DNA of 64,000 nucleotides. It comes from Spirochaetaceae bacterium UBA4077. Lineage in GTDB: Bacteria; Spirochaetota; Spirochaetia; Treponematales; Rectinemataceae. The stretch's first letter is position 1. Each line of letters opens with the position of its first letter. The stretch spans positions 56,877-120,876 of the forward strand of contig DFYR01000062.1 in NCBI GenBank assembly GCA_002383375.1, read 5' to 3'. Shown here piece after piece: positions 25,519 to 34,126 of this stretch. The notes under the pieces are model-generated. The model had not been told where the DNA came from, did no database searches, and saw only the letters and a program-made list of their open reading frames with translations. The translations under genes and the position numbers were made by a program.

Positions 25519-26295
25519 TCAGGCCATTCCTCTTGCAAGAAAGTCTATGAGCAGCTCGATAAAAGTACTTGGGGTCTCAACAATAGGCGAGTGGCCTGAA
25601 TTCTCAATGAGATGGAATTCACCCGAAGGATAGGCGTGGGCTGTCTTTCTGGCCATTTCTTCGGTGATGAGAATATCAGCCTTGCCCTGGATGACCAGCA
25701 CAGGCTTGGTGAAAACGGTAGTGCGGTCGCTGATGTCAAAGCGGCTCAATGCTTCGGCATTGCCTATCCAGGCTTTCTCGTTCATCCGTACGGCATCGTC
25801 AACCAGGGATTCGAAGAACGAGGTATCCTTGTTGGTCGGCAGTGTTGCGGCAAGGGCTTGCGCAAGAACGGTCCTATTCGTGCGCATCATTTCGATAGCC
25901 GGGTAACGCTCCCTGGGTGTAATGAGGCCTGTAGGCGAAGAAGAATCTACCAGCACCATGGCGCTCAAGTCTCCCGGATGATGGACTGCCAGGGATTGCA
26001 CAACAGCTCCGCCTAGAGAATGGCCGACAATGACAGGGGATTCGAGATTCAGCGCTTTGATGAAGGCATGGAGGTAATCGGCGTAACCATGAATATCGGG
26101 TTGGACTCCCAGGGCGTCAGAGCGACCGAAATTGGGTAGGTCCAGCGCTATAGTCCTACAGTCTGGAACCTTAGCCACTTTATCAAACCAGCGGCTGGAG
26201 CCTGTGTTGCCGTGGACATAGACGATAGGGCGTCCCTCTCCGTTTGACTGGTAAAATATTCTGCATCCCAGGACATTTACGATATGACTGCTCAT
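25519..26295 (-). CDS. Alpha/beta hydrolase (first of a pair)
   Basis: A 258-residue alpha/beta-hydrolase-fold enzyme. The oxyanion region is YVHGNTGSSRWF, the nucleophile elbow GHSLGG (Ser near 92), the acid Asp in VIQGKADILI and the His in IENSGHSPIVE, so the triad is complete. There is no signal peptide, hence cytoplasmic. Enzymes of this type hydrolyse esters, thioesters or C-C bonds of ketones. The ATG overlaps the stop of the second hydrolase gene (ATGA) and has GGAGAATGG upstream. The pairing with a second hydrolase suggests two successive hydrolytic steps. Confidence 0.86.
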   Translation of the reverse strand: MSSHIVNVLGCRIFYQSNGEGRPIVYVHGNTGSSRWFDKVAKVPDCRTIALDLPNFGRSDALGVQPDIHGYADYLHAFIKALNLESPVIVGHSLGGAVVQSLAVHHPGDLSAMVLVDSSSPTGLITPRERYPAIEMMRTNRTVLAQALAATLPTNKDTSFFESLVDDAVRMNEKAWIGNAEALSRFDISDRTTVFTKPVLVIQGKADILITEEMARKTAHAYPSGEFHLIENSGHSPIVETPSTFIELLIDFLARGMA

Positions 26296-27095
26296 AGTCC
26301 ATTCTCCTCGAGAAAAGCGAGAACTACTGATGCCGTCTCTTTTGGTTTTTCGATGACCGCAGCATGACCTGCTCCGGGAATCTCCACGAGGCTCACCTGA
26401 CCTCCCAGATGCTTAGCGATTATGGAGGCGAAGCCGCGGTGCTTGAGGATATCCAATTCGCCAACTACCACCAGCGAAGGACAAGTTATGCGATTCAGAG
26501 ACTTAGTGATGTCAAGTTTAAGGAAAGCCCTACAGAGGCCGGCGAAAGCCTCGAACCATTCCCGCGGAAGGGATGCCACCGCGTCTTCCCTTGAATCAAG
26601 GACCTGCTTATTGGCGCCGATGAATTCCGACGAGTAGGTCCAGGGCATAAGTGTTTTGTAGAATACTCTGGGATCGCTCAACGCCGCTGCTTGCCAGGAT
26701 TCGGCTGTGGCGCGAAGCAAAGGATCGATTTCGCTCACCCCGTCGATGACCGTGAGGCTTGCGGTTTTCTCAGGATATGCCAGGGCGAAGCACATGGCAC
26801 CCTCCGAGCCGTAAGAGGTGCCGACGATGTGCGCCTTATCGATACCCAGTTTTGCCATGAGCGCGGCCAGGTCTTGAGAATGCTGCTCGAAACTATATTC
26901 GCCTATTGATTTTTCGCTCAAGGTCTGCCCACGCAAATCGTGGCAGAGCACTCTGAACGACCCACTGAAGGATTGGGCGAAGGGCTTCCAATGCCCTATG
27001 GACATGGCTATACCGTTGAGCAGCACGATACATGGTCCCTTGTCGCCTAAAATCTCGTAACACAGTCGAACGCCGTTCACTACCGCATCAGGCAC
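26292..27095 (-). CDS. Alpha/beta hydrolase (second of the pair), GTG start
   Basis: A 267-residue alpha/beta hydrolase. The oxyanion region is VLLNGIAMSIGHW, the nucleophile elbow GTSYGSEG, the acid in VVGELDILK and the His in IPGAGHAAVIEKP. The first half resembles 3-oxoadipate enol-lactonase/esterase-like proteins by eye. I start at GTG 27095 because AAGGAGG lies 5 bases upstream; the 26 residues before it would be translated from the strong hairpin at 27123-27173. It differs enough from its neighbour that simple recent duplication is unlikely. Confidence 0.84.
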   Translation of the reverse strand: MPDAVVNGVRLCYEILGDKGPCIVLLNGIAMSIGHWKPFAQSFSGSFRVLCHDLRGQTLSEKSIGEYSFEQHSQDLAALMAKLGIDKAHIVGTSYGSEGAMCFALAYPEKTASLTVIDGVSEIDPLLRATAESWQAAALSDPRVFYKTLMPWTYSSEFIGANKQVLDSREDAVASLPREWFEAFAGLCRAFLKLDITKSLNRITCPSLVVVGELDILKHRGFASIIAKHLGGQVSLVEIPGAGHAAVIEKPKETASVVLAFLEENGL

Positions 27096-27122
27096 GGATA
27101 CCTCCTTTTCTCGCGACCGCGG

Positions 27123-27173
27123 TTGCGTTGCTGTTGCCGCCGCGCCGCAGGCGCGGCGGCAACAGCAACGCAA
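27123..27173. repeat. Perfect 24-bp hairpin with GCA loop
   Basis: Arms 27123-27146 and 27150-27173 are exact reverse complements around the loop GCA. It lies between livF and the hydrolase gene. There is no U-run on either side, so it is not an ordinary terminator. It may be a REP-like repeat, an RNA processing or stabilising element, or an expression divider inside the operon. A smaller hairpin with the same loop is at 30550-30578. Confidence 0.75.
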
Positions 27174-27178
27174 GCTTT

Positions 27179-27880
27179 CTAGAGGCCCAGGTAGGACTTG
27201 AGCACGTAGGGGTTTGTTTTGAGTCCTTCGGCGCTGTCCTCTATGACGATCTTGCCGTTCTCCAGCACATAACCCCTGTCGATGGACCTGAGGCTTTCAC
27301 GTACGTTCTGTTCGGTAACCAAGATAGATACGGTCTTCTTTAGTTCTTTTAAAACCTCGAACACCTCGGCGACGATGGAGGGCTGCAGCCCCAGCGAAGG
27401 CTCGTCCAGAATCAGGAGTTTAGGATTGGACATCAGCGCCCTGGCTATGGCCACCATGCGCTGTTGGCCGCCCGACATAGTCCCCGCCAACTGCTTTCTT
27501 CTTTCTCTTAAAATGGGAAAGAGGGAAAAAACCTTTTCCAGCTGCTCGTCGCTCTTGTCCCTTGCATGGGGTATATAAGCCGCGCCAAGCATGAGGTTGT
27601 CGTCCACCGACATTCCCGGAAAGAGTTCCCGCTCCTGAGGGACAAGGGCTACACCCATACGCGCCATGAAGTGGGTGTCGGTGTTTTCGATCCGTTTGCC
27701 GTCGAACTCGATACTCCCCCCCCAGGGCTTATTGATGCCCATCACTGCGCCTATGAGCGTGGTCTTACCCGCACCGTTGGGGCCGAAGAGCCCCACGGAT
27801 TCGGCACCTACCTCCAGATTGACCCCTTCTATGACCCTCATGCGGCCGTAGCCGCACTCCAAACCTTGAATTTTCAACAT
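27179..27880 (-). CDS. livF: Branched-chain-type ABC transporter ATPase, LivF family
   Basis: A 233-residue ABC ATPase with Walker [10 protein letters not shown], signature MSGGQQRMVAIARAL and Walker B LLILDEPSLGLQ, followed by the LivF-typical VTEQNVRESL and ENGKIVIED. One of two ATPases powering the LivHM permease pair. Its ATG overlaps the livG stop by one base (TGATG). In this operon the importer is combined with hydrolases and ketosynthase-like enzymes, so the cargo is more likely an organic acid or amide-like compound than leucine (inference). Confidence 0.92.
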   Translation of the reverse strand: MLKIQGLECGYGRMRVIEGVNLEVGAESVGLFGPNGAGKTTLIGAVMGINKPWGGSIEFDGKRIENTDTHFMARMGVALVPQERELFPGMSVDDNLMLGAAYIPHARDKSDEQLEKVFSLFPILRERRKQLAGTMSGGQQRMVAIARALMSNPKLLILDEPSLGLQPSIVAEVFEVLKELKKTVSILVTEQNVRESLRSIDRGYVLENGKIVIEDSAEGLKTNPYVLKSYLGL

Positions 27881-28599
27881 CAGGCGGCTCCTCCGAGATA
27901 GGCTTCGATGACCCTGGGATTCTTGGAGACTTCCTCATAGGGGCCTTCGGCGATCAATTCCCCTGCCTCCAGCACGATCACCCTGTGGGTGAGTTCCCGG
28001 ATGACGCCCATCACATGTTCGACAACGCCCACAGCGAGATTTCTTTCCTTGGCCAAGCGCTGGACGAGCCCGATCATCGCCTTAGTCTCATCCGAATTGA
28101 GTCCCGCCATCACCTCGTCCAGGAACAGAATAGTGGGACCGTTGGCCAGGGCATGGGCGATCTCCATCTTTTTTGTCTCCAGCATGGTGAGCTGGGAAAC
28201 CGAGCGGTGGAGCTGGCTTAAGCCGATTTCTGCACAGAGGGATTCAGCCGATTTCCTGGCCTCAGGAAGGCTTTTCCCGGCAGCGAAGATAAAGCCAATC
28301 ATGACGTTTTCCAGCACATCGAGACTTTCCATTGGATGGATAAGCTGATAGGTGCGCGCAATGCCCCGTCTCGCTCGCTCGTGGGCGGGCATAGTGCTGA
28401 TATCCCTACCATCTAAAAACACCGAGCCCGAAGTAGGATAGTAGATGCCGGAAATGAGGTTGATAAAGGTGGTCTTTCCCGCCCCGTTTGGGCCAATGAT
28501 GCCAAGGATCTCCCCGGAGGAAAGGGAAAAGCTTACATTTTTTACAGCCACGAGACCGCCGAACTGCTTGGTGAGCGACTTGGTTTCGATTCTAGCCAT
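27880..28599 (-). CDS. livG: Branched-chain-type ABC transporter ATPase, LivG family
   Basis: A 239-residue ABC ATPase. Walker [10 protein letters not shown] and Walker [13 protein letters not shown] are intact. The LSxGQ signature is replaced by [18 protein letters not shown], lacking the Gly and Gln that normally contact ATP across the dimer. LivG-type proteins often vary here, but this is strongly degenerate and suggests that one of the two composite ATP sites is weak. Its ATG lies inside the 3' end of livM (8-base overlap). Confidence 0.9.
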   Translation of the reverse strand: MARIETKSLTKQFGGLVAVKNVSFSLSSGEILGIIGPNGAGKTTFINLISGIYYPTSGSVFLDGRDISTMPAHERARRGIARTYQLIHPMESLDVLENVMIGFIFAAGKSLPEARKSAESLCAEIGLSQLHRSVSQLTMLETKKMEIAHALANGPTILFLDEVMAGLNSDETKAMIGLVQRLAKERNLAVGVVEHVMGVIRELTHRVIVLEAGELIAEGPYEEVSKNPRVIEAYLGGAA

Positions 28600-29518
28600 T
28601 TCGCTTGCTCCTCTCCTTCTTGATGAGGCCGTAGATTCCTCTGGGCATAAAGAGAATGACCAGGATGATGATTAGTCCGTAAACCAGAAGATGGCCATAT
28701 GGAATCATAAGCTTGAGGTATTCGGAAATGACGCCCAGCAGAAGGGCACCGATGATTGGACCCCAGGTGGAGTGAATGCCTCCCAGGAGGGCCATGGCCA
28801 GGGGCAGAAGGGTATAATTAGCGTCGAAGGCAGTATCGGGCATGGCAAAGCCGTATGACATGACATGAACACCGCCAACCAAGCCCTGGATAAGGGAGGA
28901 GGCGGTAAAGGCGATGAGAAGGTTGGCGAAAATGTTGATACCCGAGGTGCGGGCGGCGATTTCGTTGTTACGTATTGCGGTGAGGGAAAAGTGCATCTTG
29001 GATTTTTCGAACAGCACCGAGGCGCCGACGGCGAAGAGGAGTATCGCGTAGGAAAGCCAGTAGAGGGAGGATGACTTGCCCCCGAATACTACCTGGGGCA
29101 GCACTAATCCCTCAGGACCTCCGGTAAAGGAGGACCAGTTGTGGATGATTACCTTGAAAATCTCCCCCAGTGCGAGAGTGGTGATGGAAAAATACGTGGA
29201 TCTGAGCCTTAAGACCAAAAATCCGAGAAGGAAGGCGACAAGCGCTGCGAAGGCTGCAGCCGAGAGCATGGCGACTACGGGAGCAACCCCTGCCCTGACC
29301 GAAAGGATTATCGCAGTGTAGGATCCCAGACCGAAAAATCCGGCTATGCCGAAGGATATCTGGCCAGAGCGGAGCAGCATGTCCCAGGAAATGGCAAGGG
29401 CCATGAAGGTGAATACGCTTCTGGCCACGGCCTGCGGATAGGCGCCCAGAAAGACCGGCAGGAGGCCGCCTGCGAAAATCAACGCAAGAGGGAAGATATA
29501 GTTGGCAGGTTTTTTCAT
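28592..29518 (-). CDS. livM: Branched-chain-type ABC transporter permease, LivM family
   Basis: A 308-residue, highly hydrophobic inner-membrane protein. It shows the LivM landmarks [18 protein letters not shown] near residue 52, [19 protein letters not shown], and [18 protein letters not shown] in the coupling-loop region. It pairs with LivH. The ATG overlaps the livH stop (ATGA). Confidence 0.92.
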   Translation of the reverse strand: MKKPANYIFPLALIFAGGLLPVFLGAYPQAVARSVFTFMALAISWDMLLRSGQISFGIAGFFGLGSYTAIILSVRAGVAPVVAMLSAAAFAALVAFLLGFLVLRLRSTYFSITTLALGEIFKVIIHNWSSFTGGPEGLVLPQVVFGGKSSSLYWLSYAILLFAVGASVLFEKSKMHFSLTAIRNNEIAARTSGINIFANLLIAFTASSLIQGLVGGVHVMSYGFAMPDTAFDANYTLLPLAMALLGGIHSTWGPIIGALLLGVISEYLKLMIPYGHLLVYGLIIILVILFMPRGIYGLIKKERSKRNG

Positions 29519-30438
29519 AGTTTCCTCCCCTTGTACGCCCGAACAGCAATGACAATGATGATGATGAGGAAAAAGACTATCCCCGACCAGCCCGAGGCGC
29601 CTCGGATTCCGTTTATAGCCGCTTCAGCAATACCCAGGAGCAAGCTACTGTAGATGATGCCTGATATGCTTCCTATGCCCGCCATGGCCACGAGGCTGAA
29701 GGATTTCATTGTGTATGGAGATCCGACATAGGGAAAAATGGACTGTCTTGTCATGAAGACCGAGCCCGTCATACCCACAAGGATCACGGAAACAGTGAAT
29801 ATGAAAACATACGTTTTCATAACGTCGATGCCGACGATGGCCGCTCCCCGGGGATTCTGTCCCACCGCCACAGCCGCCTTGCCCATTCTCGTATTGGAGA
29901 GAAACCACTTAATACCGAAGCCCATGAGGAGGGCTATGGCCACATAGACAAAATCGTAGACACCGAAGCTTGTCTCTCCGATAGTTGCCGACATGGACAC
30001 GTAGGAGAGTGGAAGTTTTCGTGTCTGGGGCGTGAAGATGAGGGATATGGCCTGGGTCATCGTGATGGCTATGCCGAAGGTCAGAATCAGCTGATTAAGC
30101 TCCGGCGCCTTGAGGGTGTGGCGAATCGTGAGCTGGAAGATAAAATAGCCCATGATGCCCATGACAAGGGCGACAGGAAGAAGGGCGAGCCAGGGATCGA
30201 GCCCAATGCTTCTTGCTATGTTGTAGGTCAGATAGGCGGATACCATCATTATTTCGCCGTGGGCGAGATTGACGATATGGACGATGCCGAGCACGAGCGC
30301 CATGGGAATGGCAACCGATGCGTATAGGCCCGCTCTCTGAACTCCATAGATGAGGACCGTGGGTTTCCACGCCAAAATGGCTACGACGGCTGCCGCACCT
30401 AGGATGATCCACGGTACGGCTTTTCGGTTCACTGTCAT
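29515..30438 (-). CDS. livH: Branched-chain-type ABC transporter permease, LivH family
   Basis: A 307-residue membrane permease. Typical LivH segments are GIVHIVNLAHGEIMMVSAYL near residue 50 and GQNPRGAAIVGIDVMKTYVF near 195, with about eight transmembrane segments. AGGTGATG precedes the ATG. It follows the binding-protein gene by 165 bases, a gap that contains a GC-rich hairpin. Confidence 0.92.
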   Translation of the reverse strand: MTVNRKAVPWIILGAAAVVAILAWKPTVLIYGVQRAGLYASVAIPMALVLGIVHIVNLAHGEIMMVSAYLTYNIARSIGLDPWLALLPVALVMGIMGYFIFQLTIRHTLKAPELNQLILTFGIAITMTQAISLIFTPQTRKLPLSYVSMSATIGETSFGVYDFVYVAIALLMGFGIKWFLSNTRMGKAAVAVGQNPRGAAIVGIDVMKTYVFIFTVSVILVGMTGSVFMTRQSIFPYVGSPYTMKSFSLVAMAGIGSISGIIYSSLLLGIAEAAINGIRGASGWSGIVFFLIIIIVIAVRAYKGRKL

Positions 30439-30549
30439 CGCATCACCTTGCTTTTATAGTCAATTTTCTTCCGAAAGCCTATGGCTTTGCCGGAAGATAG
30501 CCAGGATTTTGCCCGGACCGGCGAAGGTCCAAGGCAAAACCTCTCACGA

Positions 30550-30578
30550 CGCGGCGCGGGCTGCAAGCCCGCGCCGCG
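30550..30578. repeat. 13-bp hairpin with GCA loop between livK and livH
   Basis: Arms 30550-30562 and 30566-30578 are exact reverse complements around GCA. The stem shares GCGGCGCGG-like content and the same loop with the larger hairpin at 27123-27173. Lying just after the binding-protein gene, it could protect that transcript end and set a higher level of binding protein than of permease, as known for other transporter operons. Confidence 0.6.
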
Positions 30579-30603
30579 CCTCACACGGTTTCAGCTGCGG
30601 CTG

Positions 30604-31800
30604 TCACTTCCACGCGGGGAAGGGATAGACCGGCGGCCTCGTCTGGACCTCGAAGGGCCATATGACTTCCTGCCGCCCGTTCTGCCACTGGAGGATCTTC
30701 TGGTTGCGGATGCCCTGATGCTTTATCACGTTGGAGGGGGAGAAGCTGATGGTTTCGCCCAGGGCGGAGAGATACTTGGTCTGCTCCAACGCCTTGATAA
30801 CCGCTGTGCTGTCCAGGCTACCCGCCCGCTTGATGCCTTCGGCGAGGACATAGACGGCGGAATAAGCCAAAGGTCCGAAATAGGTGGCTGGCTCTTCCTT
30901 GTACTTGGCCACGAAAGCGTCGTAGAACTTCTTGGATACAGGGTTTACGTCGTTGATGGAGGGTGCCCACATACCGTAAAGGGTCACGTTGTCAGCCAGC
31001 TTGGACTTACCGAAATCCTTTGGCCATCCGGGAGGCGCTCCGACAAAGAGTGGGGGAGAAAAGCGCATAGCCTTGGCCTGCTCGAGCATGGGCAGCGCAT
31101 CGGCATCGTAGCCGGCCCAGAGGAAGATGTCGGGCTTGTATTCCTTAGCTTTTTCGATCATAGCAGTGTAGTCGCCACCGCCCAGGGCAGCGCTCTTGAA
31201 GGATTCGCCGTCGAACTGGAAATCCTTCTCGAACATCTTTTTAGAGGAGTCATAGGAGGATTTGCCGAAGGCTCCTTCCTCGTAAGCCAGGAACATTCTG
31301 TCGATCTTGATGTTGGGATACTTGTTGCGGATCGCTGTCCAGCCCTCCAGATAGGAAGCGCCCTGAGTGTAGTCCCAGGGATGGAGATGAAAATACCAGT
31401 CGGCATCGGCGCCGAGTGCATTTTCGACCAGGTAAGAAGCGGCTCCGGTTGAAACAACCACCTTCTGGTACTTTTTCATGGTAGGAACCTGGGCCAGGGC
31501 TACTGCGGAAGACATGCCGCCGATCAGGAAGTCCACCTTATCCACGGTGACTAGCTTTTCTATGGCGGCGACGCCCTTGTCACCTTTGCCCTCATCGTCC
31601 ACAATCACCAGCTGGAGCTGTTTTCCAAGCACGCCGCCGGCCTTGTTGATTTCCTCCACCGCAAGCATGGCTCCTTTGGAACCATGGTTGCCCGTGATGT
31701 CCGCCAGGTTCCAGTTGGCGCCGATCTTGATGGCGCCCTGGGCAAAGGCAGTCGACGCGAGGAACGCGCTGAGCACGAACATCGTCAGGAATTTTTTCAT
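30604..31800 (-). CDS. livK: ABC transporter substrate-binding protein, LivK/Peripla_BP_6 type
   Basis: A 398-residue periplasmic binding protein. The signal peptide is MKKFLTMFVLSAFLASTAFA. The mature part starts with IKIGANWNLADITGNHGSKG and has GGVLGKQLQLVIVDDEGKGD near residue 55 and the SSAVALAQVPTMKK hinge strand. It is the receptor of the LivFGHM importer and defines its substrate, which I cannot infer. AGGGAGG precedes the ATG. Confidence 0.9.
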   Translation of the reverse strand: MKKFLTMFVLSAFLASTAFAQGAIKIGANWNLADITGNHGSKGAMLAVEEINKAGGVLGKQLQLVIVDDEGKGDKGVAAIEKLVTVDKVDFLIGGMSSAVALAQVPTMKKYQKVVVSTGAASYLVENALGADADWYFHLHPWDYTQGASYLEGWTAIRNKYPNIKIDRMFLAYEEGAFGKSSYDSSKKMFEKDFQFDGESFKSAALGGGDYTAMIEKAKEYKPDIFLWAGYDADALPMLEQAKAMRFSPPLFVGAPPGWPKDFGKSKLADNVTLYGMWAPSINDVNPVSKKFYDAFVAKYKEEPATYFGPLAYSAVYVLAEGIKRAGSLDSTAVIKALEQTKYLSALGETISFSPSNVIKHQGIRNQKILQWQNGRQEVIWPFEVQTRPPVYPFPAWK

Positions 31801-31858
31801 TCCTTGCCTCCCTGAATGCGCCGCTATCCGCCGCGCATCCTTGGTATATTAATTTTCT

Positions 31859-31880
31859 CTGGAAATCGTACGATTTCCAG
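31859..31880. promoter_or_regulatory. Perfect 22-bp palindrome between the reductase gene and livK
   Basis: CTGGAAATCGT at 31859-31869 is followed directly by its exact reverse complement. It lies 4 bases after the reductase stop and about 60 bases before the livK start. With no spacer and no U-run it looks more like a protein-binding site than a terminator; an RNA hairpin is also possible. Confidence 0.5.
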
Positions 31881-31884
31881 GGCT

Positions 31885-32625
31885 TTACAGAACAAGACCT
31901 CCGTCCACCCTGAGGACCTGGCCGGTGATGAAGACCGCCTCATCGCTGCAGAGAAAGAGAACCGCGTTGGCGATGTCGATAGGCATGGCCAGCCTTCCCA
32001 GAGGTGTCTTGGCGATGATGGGTTCCAGCACTTTCTCAGGGACTGTTTCGATCATCGGAGTGCGGCAATAGCCCGGGGAAATTGAATTGACCCGTACCTT
32101 GGCTCCCTTTCGGGCGAATTCCTTGGCCCAGCCCTTGGTCATGGCCACAATGCCGCCCTTGGCGGCTGCGTAGTTAGACTGGCCAATGTTGCCATCCAGA
32201 CCCACCACGGAAGCTATCGAGACGATGGCGCCGCTTCCTGTCTGCATCATCTGGGGCGCAATTGCCCTGGTCATCTTGAATACTCCCGCAAGGTTCACAT
32301 TGATCACCGCCCACCAGTCGTCGTCGCTCATCTTCTGGATAAGGGCGTCCTTGGTGATGCCTGCGTTGTTTACCAGAGTATCGATCCGGCCGAACTCTGC
32401 GACTACTTTTTCAACGAAAGCCTGAATCTGGGCTGTATCGGTTACGTTGACCACTGCTCCCCGTACGTTTGTCCGGCCGGCTTCCAGTTCCATGAAGGCC
32501 GAGTCGTTCACGTCCAGAGCGAATACCATCGTCGCCCCTTCCTCGGCAAACCTGTCGACGATAGTCCTGCCGATGCCCCGGGCTCCCCCAGTGACGACAC
32601 AAATTTTGTCTTTCATCCTATTCAT
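31885..32625 (-). CDS. FabG-like 3-oxoacyl reductase (SDR family)
   Basis: A 246-residue SDR with the FabG layout: VVTGGARGIGRTI near residue 12, NNAGITKDALIQKM near 85, NVNLAGVFKMTRA, SIASVVG (catalytic Ser) and SNYAAAKGG (Tyr and Lys), ending FITGQVLRVDGGLV. Such enzymes reduce 3-oxoacyl thioesters or oxidise 3-hydroxyacyl ones. GGGAGG lies 6 bases before ATG 32625. Encoded between a FabH-like protein and the importer, it more likely acts on a degradative intermediate than in bulk fatty acid synthesis, since no acyl carrier protein or fabF is nearby. Confidence 0.86.
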   Translation of the reverse strand: MNRMKDKICVVTGGARGIGRTIVDRFAEEGATMVFALDVNDSAFMELEAGRTNVRGAVVNVTDTAQIQAFVEKVVAEFGRIDTLVNNAGITKDALIQKMSDDDWWAVINVNLAGVFKMTRAIAPQMMQTGSGAIVSIASVVGLDGNIGQSNYAAAKGGIVAMTKGWAKEFARKGAKVRVNSISPGYCRTPMIETVPEKVLEPIIAKTPLGRLAMPIDIANAVLFLCSDEAVFITGQVLRVDGGLVL

Positions 32626-32742
32626 AATGATCCTCCCAAAATTAATCTCAACACTTCGGCATCCCAGATCCAGAGCCCCGGCGGTGATACGCCTGAGCAG
32701 CTCTCCGGCTGCCTCACTCCGCCCGGCCAGCGGGCTGGCTCC

Positions 32743-33762
32743 TTAATCCCGCCCAGCCACCGATCCCCAACGGACAACCGAGCTGGCCCACACAAAGCCC
32801 AGGCCGGCGCCTACCAGTACTATCTTCGAACCGTCCCTGATCTTGCCCGCTTCCAACCCGAGCTTTATGGAAAGAAGCTGATCGTTCTGCCCCAGGTGAC
32901 CATACTCGTCCAGGTAGGTCGACTGTTCTTCCTTCAAGCCAAGCTCCTGGAGTACGGCCAGGTGTGCGCTGCGCTTGAAGTGAAGTATTGCTAGGTAGTC
33001 GATGTCCTGCTCTCCAAAGCCGGACTTACGCATGGATTCACGAATAACGGCATAGAAATTGGGCATGGTGACTTCGCCCAGTTTATTCTTGAACGCAGCT
33101 TCGTCGGAGACCCTGAAAAAGGGCTCGGCTGCGTCTCCAGGCTCGGGGGGCCACTTTTTAGAGCCTAAGACGGGAACGATACACATTTCGGACAAGGAGC
33201 CATCGCCCCTAAAAGAGGAGGCTAGTACCTCATTTTTCCCCAGATCCTTTACCAGAAGGCAGGCTGAGCCCGCTGATCCTATGTCCATCATAAAGCGAGT
33301 GGGTGGATAAGAAAGCTGTATGAGGTCGTTATTTCTGTACCCTGACACCAGGAGAACATTTTTAAGATCGTCCCTGGCTAGCATAAGCGACTTAGCCACA
33401 TCCAGGGCGGCCATCATGGAGCCGCACATGGCTTCCATGTCGAAGCTCCAGGCCTTCACCGCGCCCAGCCTGTTGGCTACGTTGAGGCCGGCGAGCCAGC
33501 AAGGGTAGTCTTTGTGCTGGGCACCGCACCAGATCACCAGGTCCACATCTGCCGCGGCGACACCTGCCTCTTCCAGAGCCTTCTGGGCCGCCTTGAAGCC
33601 CATATCGGCGGTTGTGTCATCCGCTCCGGCCACGGGTTTGCGCTTTATACCGAACTTGAAAGCTATCACGTCCTCCGGGACTCCCGTCTGTTTGGCAAGA
33701 TCAGCGGCTGTAAGTTCTGTGCGGGGGAAATAGAGACCGATACCAGCGATTCCTATATGCAT
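32743..33762 (-). CDS. FabH-like ketosynthase III family protein (copy A)
   Basis: A 339-residue thiolase-fold protein of the KAS III group. The nucleophile Cys113 is in MEAMCGSMMAALDVA. The second-half His is present (AILHFKRSAH). The position of the FabH Asn (GNTSAAS) reads GHLGQND, a His in place of Asn. So two of three triad positions are standard. It may form or cleave a C-C bond or transfer an acyl group. I start at ATG 33762 because GGAG lies 7 bases upstream and the MHIGIAGIGLYFP N-terminus is typical; upstream in-frame starts are possible. It heads the long minus-strand catabolic operon. Confidence 0.8.
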   Translation of the reverse strand: MHIGIAGIGLYFPRTELTAADLAKQTGVPEDVIAFKFGIKRKPVAGADDTTADMGFKAAQKALEEAGVAAADVDLVIWCGAQHKDYPCWLAGLNVANRLGAVKAWSFDMEAMCGSMMAALDVAKSLMLARDDLKNVLLVSGYRNNDLIQLSYPPTRFMMDIGSAGSACLLVKDLGKNEVLASSFRGDGSLSEMCIVPVLGSKKWPPEPGDAAEPFFRVSDEAAFKNKLGEVTMPNFYAVIRESMRKSGFGEQDIDYLAILHFKRSAHLAVLQELGLKEEQSTYLDEYGHLGQNDQLLSIKLGLEAGKIRDGSKIVLVGAGLGFVWASSVVRWGSVAGRD

Positions 33763-33777
33763 TGGATACTCCATAAA

Positions 33778-33797
33778 TAGTGAATCATCTCTCACTA
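33778..33797. promoter_or_regulatory. Operator candidate A for the tandem-TetR regulator
   Basis: TAGTGAATCATCTCTCACTA has 6-base mirrored ends. Sixteen of its bases (33779-33794) recur exactly at 34023-34038. It touches the -10 of the minus-strand promoter and covers its start region, so a bound repressor would block the operon. Confidence 0.6.
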
Positions 33798-33826
33798 CTA
33801 TCTGCTCAGTTTTTTCGATCCGTCAA
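33797..33826 (-). promoter_or_regulatory. Promoter of the ketosynthase-importer-thiolase operon
   Basis: On the minus strand TTGACG (33826-33821) and GATAGT (33802-33797) are 18 bases apart, followed at once by operator A. The -10 is weak, which would suit tight control. Confidence 0.5.
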
Positions 33827-33981
33827 GAGTTATTTTTTATTTTTAATCATTTTTTTGGTTTTTTAAAAAATCAGCTTACTGTCAAAATAAGTATTTACTA
33901 TTATTATATATATACATAATAATACACTCCACCCAATCGCTCAGCCTCGTCCGGGAAAGGTAAAAATTTTTACTATTTTAC

Positions 33982-34010
33982 TTGCACGTTCCCAATATGC
34001 GTTCTATACT
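33982..34010 (+). promoter_or_regulatory. Promoter of the tandem-TetR regulator operon
   Basis: TTGCAC (33982-33987), 17-base spacer, TATACT (34005-34010). Start expected near 34017, just before operator B at 34023-34038. The rest of the 364-base gap (33763-34126) is very AT-rich between 33830 and 33930 and shows no gene. Confidence 0.65.
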
Positions 34011-34022
34011 CAACCATAAAGA

Positions 34023-34038
34023 AGTGAATCATCTCTCA
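34023..34038. promoter_or_regulatory. Operator candidate B for the tandem-TetR regulator
   Basis: AGTGAATCATCTCTCA, identical over 16 bases to operator A, in the same orientation and placed just downstream of the regulator's own start point. TGAnnnATnnnTCA is the shared symmetric core. This arrangement suggests autorepression. Confidence 0.6.
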
Positions 34039-34126
34039 TAATTGTTGAGCAAACTAGAGTCCGTAGATGCATGGAGAACGGAGAGTAGTACAATAGCGTT
34101 TAATTATTGAAGGAAAGGGAGACTAG

